Source: Caprimulgus europaeus (lineage: Eukaryota > Chordata > Aves > Caprimulgiformes > Caprimulgidae). Taken from it: a DNA stretch of 64,000 bases. Location: contig OU015525.1 in the NCBI GenBank assembly GCA_907165065.1, forward strand, positions 41,274,037 to 41,338,036, given 5' to 3'. Position numbers and translations under genes: made by a program. The notes beneath the pieces were generated by a model. It was not told the DNA's origin, ran no database searches, and saw nothing but the letters and a program-made list of their open reading frames with translations. This document shows positions 39,101-51,100 of the stretch, one piece after another (the stretch's first letter is position 1; each line of letters begins with the position of its first letter).

Positions 39101-42100
39101 ATAGTGGAAGTGCAGTCCTGCAGAGCAGCTGGTAGAAAATACAGCTTGAATTCAATACAGAGGGAGACCAGCAGGTGGAAGCAGCGCAGTTTATGCCTCC
39201 AATAGTGTGATTTTTTTTTTTTTTAATCAAAATGCTGAGTTTGTCATAAAAGAATTCTAATGGAGGGTAACAAAAAGGGAGTTACTTAAGGACATCAGGA
39301 GGTAAAGAAGAAAATGAAAGCTTAGGGTCTGAATTTCAGAAGGAAGGAGAAAGCAAAAGGAGTAAGATAAAATAGGGAATACCACATCAGAGATGTATGC
39401 TGATATGATTAAGGGGTGTTCTGTTTAAAAAGTGGCCATTATAACTGTGTATTTTCTTTTAATGAATAGGCATATCAACCTTTGAAAGTCTTCTTGAGAG
39501 TGAGGCCTTTTTCCATAGGAGAGCTTGAAAACCATGAATCTCAGGTTAGTTGTAGAATTAAAAAATGATGGGTTTTTTCTCCCGTAAATAATACCTAGCA
39601 TTGTAAGCCATTTATAGAAACTATACACTGCTTTTAAATAGAGTTAGTGGACACCTGGATAAATGTGATTTTTTTTTTAACACAATTTTTACTAATTTGC
39701 ATGGTACACACATGGACACATGTAGCTCAGCAAAATTCCACTGGGTACATTATTTAAACGAGGGCGTCACTCTTGACTCTGTACAGTGCTCAGGAAACCA
39801 AGGAGATTCATGGAAGAGATTGTGGAATTCTAGGAGTAGTTCAGGTATCTGACCTTTGAGTTTCTTTGGAATGCCTGAATAGTCTGCTACCTTGTCCTAT
39901 TGACCTGTTGCCCATCCTGTCAAATTTTTCTCTAACCTCTACAGTTTATAGTGTCAAATTCAGGTGCTTCATTGTTTTACACACACATACATGTGCACAT
40001 GCAGACACATAGAGATACTCCTCCCTCTTCCCTGCCCCCCATCCATTGTGAACACTGAAGCAAAGAATCCATTTAGCTGTCCTTGGAGGACAAGGTCTCT
40101 GCGGTGTATCTCCCAGCCCTTATGTTTGCAGGGTCTCCCAGGCTCTCTGATAGACCTTGTTCCTGACCTCTTTGGAGAAGGATTTAATATTAGTTCTGAA
40201 TTGCTTCTTGTGATTTGCTTTTTTTAAAGTGTGTTCTTTCACTTAATCTGCCAGAGTTAGAACCTTTGTATTTCTTTTTCACTCAGGTTATTTTTTTTTT
40301 CCCCCCCTCTGCTTCCATACACCTTCCCTTAGGCAGTGTGCACTACCACAGCGCTTCCAGTTTTGTATCTTTCAGCAATCTAAGCTGGCTGTAAGGGCAA
40401 ACTGAGTCACAAAATCAAATTGTTTTACAAGTTGTTTCTCTCATTCCTCTTTGTAATAGGAAATTTCTGACTACTTGACTGTTAGTGAAACTACTTATTC
40501 TTAAAAGCAGGGAGGGAGGAAAAAAGTAAGTGTTGAAGTTTGTACTAGATTTTGTTTTAAAGCTCTTATCTTCATCTAATTCATGATGAAGTAGCTGGTC
40601 TTCCAACATATTAGCTGTATAACCTGTTTTGCGTGGTATGAAGACTTTTTCCTCAGCCTCCAAAAACTATGAATGCTTGAAAGATATTAAATGTCTTAAA
40701 TGTTCACTACTCTCTTAACTAGCACCTGAATTCATGAGGAAGATCCTTGGTAACAAATGAAAAAAAAACCCAAAGCACCAAAAAACAACTAACCAACCAA
40801 AACCCCCTTCATATCTCTATAATCAATGAGTGATCAACTTAATTTTTAGGTCCTTTTTGCCTCTCTGCCATGCATAATTTTCAGGAAATCATCTTCATTC
40901 CAAATATGTAACAAGAAAAAAGTAGAACCCAAGTGCTATTTCTTATAGCTGTAGACTGATGCTTTAAATGAAAACAATCAACAGGGTTAACTGGTCTGTT
41001 GCTTATAGAGATAATGATTTATGCAAGTAAAGCTAAAGAGTTCTGGATGAAATTCTGTACTCTTGATACATCTGCCAGTGATTCTCCAGAGTCACCTGCT
41101 GGAGAGCAGGAAGTTGGGTTCTTTGGATACAAATGATGTATCCATTGCCAGAAATGTCCAACTCCTGCCAACTTGTCTGCAGGGTTAGCTGGGGGAGACA
41201 ACAAGAGTGACGTGTTACCAGCTGACTTCCAGCTCTGCACATCTGACTGCTTCAAGACCTCTGCTCACTGGTGTCTGTGAGGCTGGTGGCAGCTGATGGT
41301 GCATGCTGCAGATGTTGGATTCTTCTGTAGCTCTTTAGGAGTTAGAACATCTGACCAGCATTCTTTTTCCCAACAATGTGGGAGAAATGTTTTAATAGTG
41401 TATGGGTTTAGAGCCTGCCACAGTGAGCAAATGACTGGTCTAAATTCAGTACCCAGCTTCTTGGAGCTTCAATATTGGCTTATAAGCAGACTTGTTAATT
41501 AAGACTCCTAGGAAGAGCAGTACTTCCTATGTACATGCTACACATGAATTATTAGTCTTGCCAGCTCTGTCCAGCCTCTGACATAAGTGTCAGATACAGT
41601 TACAATCCTTGTGGCTGATGCTTCAATATACTTACCACTGTTAAGCTATAGTGGTAGTTCGGTTTGTAACTTTGGTAGCCTGCCTGGTGTAAAATAAATT
41701 TTCCTGTGGTACTGCATTCTACATTTATCTGCTTGGTGAATGCTAGGTAATCGTATTTCACCTTTACTTATTCGAGAAATTGTAATCAAATTAATCTTGA
41801 AACTAATTAACTTTCCTTAGTTGCTAAAATTGCCATCCATCAATCAAAGGATAATGCTTCAAACTTTTTTCCTTTATTTATGCTGGTCATAGCTTGTTTC
41901 ACACTGAAGATGATTGAAGTGCACAATCAGTAAATTTCTATATAGCTTTGTTGTCATAGCTGTATAGGGTACTGCAAGCCACAATCACAAAATACCAGTG
42001 TTTAGAATGTTTAAAAACAGAAAAAAGTTGCTGGAAGGCATCCTAGAAAATCTTTAAAAGTCTTAGAAAACTCTAGACAATTACCTTAACTTTGTCTACG

Positions 42101-45100
42101 CTCAGGCTTTCATATGAAGCAGCTAGCTCTGTAGTTGTTGCATACCTCAAGAGAGATTATATGTAGATTTTGCAACTGTTTGTAGTTCTGGTAAATGGAT
42201 GAAAACACTAGTTTGTTTTGGGGTTGTGGGTTTGTTTTGTTTTGGGTTTCTTCCTAAATAATTTTGTGCGGTGTTTTGCTTTACCTTGTTATGTCTTTTA
42301 AGGGTTGTGTAACTATTGAAGATCCCCAGACAGTAATTCTTAATGCACCCAAGGAGTCTTCTGCAATGAAAAACAGTGAAAGAGGGATTGGTCATTCTGT
42401 GCACAGGTTCACCTTTTCTCAGGTAGGCAAAACTTTTAATTATAGTTTGATTTTTCCCACTGTAATGATAAAAATTGAATTTTCTACTATGTCATGCAAT
42501 GTGATTTTTTTTTTCTTCTTTGAATTACATCTGGTGGTACTTGCCTTAAAAAAAAAGAAAAACAAAAAACCCCACCAAACCCCAAAAAATCCCCAAAACA
42601 CCAGACTGCTTATTATTTACCATTAGGCTGTCAAGAAAGCTGTATTACAATGGAGGTGCCTATTAGCTGGGACAAGGAAGCTTCTTTGGCAGCTCTGTTG
42701 TTGTCTTTGATTAGATGCCACAGAAGCTTCTTGCGGGCACAAACTTAGTGGTTCTGCTGTTCCTGCAGATGCCCTCGTCTGGCAAGTGTTAGAGGAAATT
42801 ACCTGTTTAAAGGGACTTATGTAAGCATGTGTTTAGGGACTTTCTTCTGAAAGAATAGCAGCCTAACTGCTTAAATCTTCTATCCTGGAAGTAAGTCTAT
42901 TAGCTGTTAACAGAAGTTCTTAAAGTATCAAAATATAAACACCTCCAGGCATTGAGTCATGTAGACCATTGTACTGCTGATCTTCTCATCAGTTGTGGGT
43001 AACTGGTACAGAGTGAGGAGGGAGTTGTGCATCACTTGCAGAGCTTTTGAAAGTATCCACTAAACAGTATGTGCTCAGTAGCATTCCGAGTAGTTTATTT
43101 TAGGAGTAAGAAAATATTCAAAAATAAGAGCAAGCCTGAGTGCCTCTCAGATTTAAGCAGGCATCCTATGAGAACCCAACAGAAAATGTTGAACTGGAAG
43201 GGGTTCAGGCAAGATGGGAAGCTAAGCTGGTGTCTCCTGCTCAGCTTGCTCTGAAAAACTAGGCACTATTAATCAGGGCTTAATATTTTATATGTTGAAC
43301 TTTTGTGCCATTTATCACTCTTTTTTTTCTTCTTCTTCTTCCTCTCCTCCCCCTCCCCTCCCTGCCCCCTTCTCCAAGGTCTTTGGACCAGAAACTACTC
43401 AGAGTGAATTTTTTGAAGGCTCAATGAAAGAGATAGTAAGAGCGTATGTTAATGGAGTGAATGGACTGGTGTTTACTTACGGAGTGACAAATGCAGGCAA
43501 GACGTTCACTATCCAAGGTACAAAATGTTTGTGGAAAAGCACCTATAACAACCAAGTCAAAATTCAGTGAGAAGTTTGTATGAATGTCTGCATTTTACCT
43601 TTGTTATTTTTAAGGGAATTCAAAAGACTTTGGTATTTTACCTCGCTCACTTGATGTGATTTTTAACCGCATAAGGGGAAGACATTACCTGAAGATGAAC
43701 TTTAAACCATATTTGAGCAACGATGTTAAGAAACTAGAAGATGCACAAGTTAAGCAAGAAGAAGCCATAAAAACTGCTATTCTTTCATCACTGAAAGAGG
43801 TCAGTGACCAAATACTTCCTTGTTACTGAATGAAGCTTCTTAAAATCTTTCTAACAGACTGTCTTTAATAAAATCTTTGTTTTACTGTTAATTCTTTAGA
43901 TTTATTGAAATCGACAGTATGCATACTTGCTGAACTTTGGAATAATAAGGCAACTGGCTGTTTTTGGAGCTCAGGGTAAACTGGAAGGACTTTCTGCAGC
44001 AGGCAGCACACAGTTCAAACCAAAACCCATTGCAAAGCCTGGATTTCCACAGAGGAGCAGTTCTGACGCTGTGGTGTCACTAGCCTTTGAAAAGTCTGAG
44101 AGCTGACCTGTCTAAAACCTGCTTCTTGTTAAGTGAATCGGCTTTTGGGTCAGGTTCCCAGGCTGGATTGTTGGGCAGTTGCTCAAGTTCTAGTCCTAGC
44201 TCAGGAGGGTGATGGCAACATCTTAGCAGAGGCAGCGAAGAAGGCAGAAGAGTCCATTTTGGTGGAAGACAAAAGTGACTTTTGTGTAACTTAATAAAGA
44301 AACTTTTCTGATGAAGTGAAGTGAGATGCCACAGAATGAATTTCAGAGAAGGATTACAGCCTGCTATAGAGGATTGTATGGATATTTAACTCTGGTCTCT
44401 GAAGATTGTAGGTAGAATAGTAGTCTTACTGTGGCAGCCTCCTGTTCTCATTATCTAGTAATTTCTGTTTCCAGTGTAAGAAATGGGTTTTACCAGAAAA
44501 TGGCACCCTTGGGTGGGTCGGTGTGTGTGTGACCTCTCTATACTTCTAAGCCCAGTTGCAAATTGTCACAAGATGTCTGGCTTTTTTCCCCTTATGTTCA
44601 GAACACTTTTAGCCTGAACTGTGAGCCTACTACATTTTTTGTTATAATTCAAAGCAACTTGGAATGAATTCTGGGAAGTTTAGAAGCAATGATTGACTGG
44701 GTTTTCATTTTTCTGTGGTCCTTAATACCAATGTTGTTGAAGTACTCTAGTTAGCTCTGAAATAATATCTTTTTATGAAACAAAATCATATGTAAAGTTC
44801 CACTCGGAATTCTGTTGTTTAATGTAACCTCTGCAAACTGATCTTCATTTAGTCTAAATCTGATTAACTTTTGAGGAAAGACCTCAGATGAAAAATCTAA
44901 AAGATGCTAAAGATTGCATATTTATTTAGAGAGTGTCTTAAAAGCTCGCTTGCACTGTGTGTATATGCAGGGGATGAGGGTCATAAAGAAAACCTGAGAT
45001 GGTCAGGAGAATAGTAGGTAATTAGTTTAAAAAACTTCATGGAAAATACAGGTTTGCAAGAAGGAGCAAGCAGGAGCAAGCAGGAGATGAAGGTCTAGAA

Positions 45101-48100
45101 CAGGAGGTCAAATATCTTATTTCAAAGATAACTCTATACTTTACAAATATTCCTTTCTGTTAAATCACAGTCTGACTTTATTAATAGTTTAGTTACTGAA
45201 TGTTGCAGTAGGTGATCTAGACGCTGATGCACTACAGTGAAAAGCAAGCAAGACTCTACCATCAGGAAGGAAAGGTAAAAATGCATCTAGAAAATAATAG
45301 CTGACAAGACCTTGCTTATGTATGACAATGCTTCCATAGTGATAGCTCAGCTATCCCCAGTACTGAAGCTGTGCTTCTTGATAGCTTGTGAATAGCATCA
45401 CTGTTCGGGTGGTCACTCAAGCCTGTAATCTGAGAGCAGGTACGCTTTGGTGGGCTTGGTTTTGGTTTACATGGATTTCCATAGGCCCTTTTCCCAGGCT
45501 TGGTTTACATGTCATGCAGAAATATCCTGCTGTTCCTTTCATTCTCATAGTTTGAGCTGCTCTGAGTTACTGCAATACCCTTGTATTTAGTGTTCTGCTA
45601 TTTATATTCTCTATAAAATACTGCTTCAAGAACTCTTGCTTGGCATGGTTCACACTCTCCCTTTCCTTTCCTTTACTTGTTCTGTTAACTGGATTAAATA
45701 CTGATTTTTGCTGGATTAAATACTGATTTTTGCTGGATTAAAAGCTGCTTTACTTCCATTCTTACTTCCATCTGACCTCATGTCTGCTATTAAATGTCAG
45801 CTTCTGTCACTGGCAAACAATGTCAGTTCCTGTTCCCACTTGTTTTCAGGTAGTCATCTTTATGTTTGGTTACGTATTTAGTCTTATGATTTGAAGAACA
45901 GTATATCAGCATAGCTAATTCACTCAAGTTTTGTTCAAATACCTTTACAAAAACTTACCACGTGCATGAGTAATGTGGTACTGTGTTTTTTTGCATTCCA
46001 TTACATTTTTGACATGCATAAATGTGCCATGCATGTCAGTCCCTTACCTGCTTTAGAATTGTGCTTTGTACTTTACAAACAGAATGCCTAGAGTCCATGC
46101 TTGTGGTTGTACTTGTAACTACTTAAACAACATAAACATATAGGCAGTGCAGTCTCTGCAAAATTGTCATTTATAAAATAAATGACAACAAAATCATATG
46201 GTATTTATCTTTAAAATGGAAAATTTGAAAATATTACTTCATACTTTTCTGTTTGTTAAAATTCCTTTCTGGATATACTAAGTTAGTAACAGAGGCATCA
46301 GTAGACAATCCACAACGAACTTAGCACTGCGTTCTCATAGCTAGAACATTAAGGTTTACTTCTTTGAACCTGTTCCCCTGTCCTCTGTAGGAGAGGGAAG
46401 CAGATTCAAAGAATGTAATTTGAAGATTCTACTGTAGGATGACCCTCTATCCGGATTGGGTTTTGGGAAATAGAGGTGAATGTTCTAATGAAAATTGTTG
46501 TCAGTATATAAAATATGGGGAGGGAGGTGGTACATGGAGATGTTGGAGTCTCCAAATAGTGGGAGTTGCTACTTCATTACACCAGTTTTTCTAAGGGTAG
46601 TTTGAAGCCTGTGCTTCAACAAGTCTTGGCAGGTTTTAAAATAATTCTGTTGATGTAAAGAAATTCAGCAAATGTGCGTACTTAAAGAAATTGTGCTGTT
46701 ATCTATACAGGATTTTTAATGGCTTTTTAATTTAGTCTGAATTAAACTAACATAGACTGTTGGTTCATAAGATCTTTAAGTCCATTATGAAGCTATCCTT
46801 TCACTCTGAGGCCTTAAAGTGACTCAAACTCTGACAGACCTGGCACAAGCCTGTGATTTGCAAAAGTGATTGGCAACAAGCAAGCAAATTAGGAATCTCT
46901 GCTGCTTTATTCTCTCTGTTGCCCACTGCCCTGCCATCTGCCCCTGAAAGAACTTCTCCAGTTCTTTTGTTTGACTGAAATACTGTGCAGATTTGTCCAG
47001 TGGTTCATAAAGGCATTCCGGACAGTTTCAGTCTGACAGGGGATCTTGGTTCTTCCAGAACTGTAAGGTCTACTATGTTAGCAGCAGTTGGCCTCCAAAA
47101 TGGGTTGCTGGGAGTAGCAGAGAGGAAGAATTCTTGTGAGGGAAAGAGCATTTATTGATTTTTGCTCGGTATTGTAAAAAACATTTCATTTGCAGCCAGA
47201 GTAGGGGAGGCTTAATACTACTGCAATATTTAAATCTTAAATACTGGAATTACTGTCACTTTTAATTCTGCTGTACTCATAGCCTGTTCATGTGAATGTA
47301 ACAGTCTCTTTTTTTCCTCAAGGAGACAGAAAGCATCTCAAATACTATTACAAATATGTGTGATCTGGAGTCAACTTCTTCCAACTGTACTTCGAAAAGT
47401 CTTCCTTCTGACTCACTAGGTAAAATAAAGTAGAAAAATTTTGTGGGGAAAACCAAGAAATTTAGGAATATAAGTAGGTAATTATTGGTGGATTTAAAAA
47501 AAAATCTCTGTACTGTACTACAGATTAAATATAGTTTTTAACCAAATTTTCATGGCTCAACTTAGGAGACCGAATAACAATGTAAAAATATTTCTAGTTT
47601 TGCTTCTTTTGGGGCAAGAGGGAGGGTTTGATCTGCAAAGCTAATCTATGAACTGCTGGAAGCTTGTGGTAGAGGGGGGAAATAGTTTAGAATTTGGGCA
47701 TATTCTGGTTACAAGTGACTGCGGAGAAGTTTGAATGTCCTTGGGTAAACTCCAAGTTAATTCAGTACTGTGTATCTAATTGTACAACAAGAGATATATA
47801 CAAGCCTCCTCCTTTTAGAAAGTTCTATATACTGCAATTAAAATTTTATCAGTTAGTTGTTTGATCATTGAACTCTTTCTCTGTTTTGGGTTAGCAGAGA
47901 AAAACTTTGTTCCGCTTGATGTATATAGGACTAATATACACCAAAGAACACAAGCATCTGTGTGGATTTCCTTTTGTGAAATTTATAATGAATATGTGTA
48001 TGACCTATTAAATGTATTATCTACATCGAAAACTCAGAAGCGTAGAGTCTTAAGAATTTGTGAGGATCAAGGAGGAAGTTCTTATGTTAAAGGTAATACT

Positions 48101-51100
48101 ACTGTTTCATGACCTTGGCAATTTCACAGAATTTCTTTAATGATCAGATGTGTATGTAATAGGTCTCTTTTCACAGACTTAAAGTGGATTAACATTCAGA
48201 GCACTGAAGAAGCCTGCAAAATACTGAAAATAGGAAACAAGAACCGAAGCTTTGCTTGTACTAGAATGAATGAGCAATCAAGTAGGAGGTTTGTTCCTCT
48301 AATTATAAGCATACTCTGTCTCTCTTTTAAGGGGAGGGAGGAAGGGAAAGGAGGAGAAGACTTTAGAATATGTTTGAAATGAGCCACTCTTCCATAATTT
48401 AAGACTTCCCTTGGTTATTCTGGTTTTATTATGAGATTCTTTCTGGAAGAAAGCTAGGAGAGGCCCTATGACTTTAATCGTAGCTGGACTTGACTTGCTA
48501 TTCATAGCTTTAGACAACCAAAAAGATCAAATCACATTCATTTTTGAGCGCCAACAGAGCTATACATCTTAGCAAATGCTAATAGTGCTGAGTGAGAATG
48601 GCTATATGAGGATGTTGAAGGAAAAGCTTGATAATTCATCACTGGCAGTGCAGTTCTTGGAAACCTGGAGTCTGTTAATGGTGGATGTAGGAAGGAGCCA
48701 GCTGTGCAGTACCTCTCAGTGCTGCTAGATTATCTAGATGCTTTTAGATTGCTGTGTTCTAGCTGAGTTTACTTGGTATCTTAAGAATTAAACCCTTAGC
48801 TCTTACCCAGCTCTGGGACAATCTGGTCTGACGCAGTGGGAAGAAATTAAATAGAGAAGGTAGTATACTTCCTGTTTAAAATACCTTCTTACTTTATTGT
48901 AATGCCCTGTTATTAATGCCTTTGAGTGTGGAAGGGACGTGTATATTTAGCTAATATAATTATAGTGTTACTAAGCCTACTTTTTCTCTAACATGCAAGA
49001 GTTATGCTGTTCTGTATCGGCTAAAGACAGCTGCCATTTAATTTCATGCTATGATTCCACCTGAATTTCACTTAAGCCTAAAGTAGTGCCAAAAAGAACT
49101 GTGTTTTTCCTGGCAGAGTTTTTTGCCTAGAATGTTCACTTTTTGCTCCAGAGAATATGCTGATTTTCACTTAGCTTGTTTCTAAATGGTGGGTTTTGTT
49201 TGGTTTTTTTTTGTTTTATTTTTCTAGAAACTTCAATTTGTATATTGAAGTAGGCAGTGTTACAGGACTGTCAAACTTTAGTTTATTCCCTTCCCCACCT
49301 ATTTATTTCTAATTTAGTCATACAGATTTACTGAGTTCAGATACTGTCTAAACTTTGAGTATGTGAGTACTCCTTTTCTGATCAGTAGACTTAAGTGAAC
49401 TGGCTCGTTCATTCCCCAAGACAGCTTGTAGGGTTCACGTGATATTTTTCCCTCTCCTGTATTGAAAGAAATGGAAAGTCACAAAATGCAACTTCTATTG
49501 CTGCTTTTTGCTGATGAATGAATGCATTGCAAAGGTAACTTATGTAAATTAGTGAAAGAATTCTTGTTCTTTCTCCAGCAGTGCACTTTCTGTGGCATAC
49601 AAACTTTATTTCAATTCAGTGACTGCTTAATTTTCATAATTATGGTTATTAAAAAGAACATCTTTTCATTCCAGTCACAGTATATTTTCAATCAGGCTAC
49701 TAAGGCTAACCGATGAGCATCAGCCGTGTGTTCTTGGAGTTTCAGAGTAAGTGAATGCTTCAGCTGATTACCCAAATCTAAATATTTTAGAAAAGTTGAT
49801 AAGGTATAAGCATGTTAAACTGGTGAACTTTCTTTTAATAAACAAATCCTCTGAGATATGAGAAGGAAATCAGAGCTACACTGGCTATATCAAACTGACT
49901 GGAAACCTGATAGGGACAGGCAGAGATGTGTTTCCTTGTCTCTTTTATTCTTTTGAGGTTTGGCTGAAAGAACCTGTTAAAACTCTAAGTAGTACATAAA
50001 TTAAGGGAAATACATGTTTATTGTCTTACATAATAGGGAGGTGGGGACAGAGTAGTACCACACTGTATATTTGGGTAAGCAGAATTCAAATGGCTGGCTG
50101 ATAGAAGCCAGTTTCTAAAGTGGGAGTGCAGCAGTTAGTGCCGAAGACCCTAGGTGCAAGTTATGCCAGTGTTTCTTTCTACTTTGGGACCAGACTAGAG
50201 TTTATGGGTTTAATGTTTGTGGCAGCACATTTGATGTGCTCCTGGAATACAAATTCAAGTCTATCATTCAAAAAGAATGCAGGTGATATGCTCTGGGACT
50301 GCTCCATGGTACAGTCTACAGTAAGAATGGATGATCATCTGAGTTGTTGCTTAAAAACTATTCTGATCTAAAATGCTACTATAGGTGCACCCAGTGATAG
50401 CAGTGCTATGCCCTTATATCTCTGCTCTTTTGTGATTGAGAGGAAGTGGCCTAATCTTTTGGCTTCAGGCCATTTAGTACCATTTTTGGTGACTTTCCCT
50501 GATTAATTGTCCATTTAGCTTGATATAGAAAAATGAAGACTGTCCTGTAACAAAGTGTTTTAGTTCAGTCCTAGCTCCTCCTGATTTCTCTCATGTCTCT
50601 GCTGAGCAGAAATGGTAATAAATATACCTCACTGAGATAACACCTAAGGGCTTTCTTAATATGAAGTAGCAGTGATGAAATTCCTTGGTTATCCAGGATA
50701 AGTGTCTCTGTAACCTATTGTACTATGAAGGACAGTTCAGTGGCCTGAGTTTAGTAATACATAATTGCTATAGCCAAACAAAGATCTCTTAGGTGATCTG
50801 GGAGGGACTTCTGGCCTTTTATTTGCAATAGTGAACAAATGGTTCTGCATCCAGGAAGCAGACTGCAGTGTGAAGCATGCTGCTGTCCTTTCAGTGATGG
50901 AACTGATGAAGGTGATGGTCAGAGTGCTTCTGCAGTGTAGCCCCACTATGCAAAACTGTTTCAGAAATTCCCTTTATCTTGTCTGGAAGTACTTTGTGAT
51001 TGCAACAAAATTTGGGTTCCTAAACTGAATTATTTTTGTAAGAATGCCTACAAAGTTTTAAAAGAATGTTATGAGCAGACCTCTTTGTGTCTTAGGAGCA

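Noticed and set aside
48289..48382. Read-through of the kinesin switch I exon into the intron
   Set aside because: The true junction is at 48288; the next exon at 49675 restores [11 protein letters not shown] and then joins in phase to [11 protein letters not shown] at 51360.
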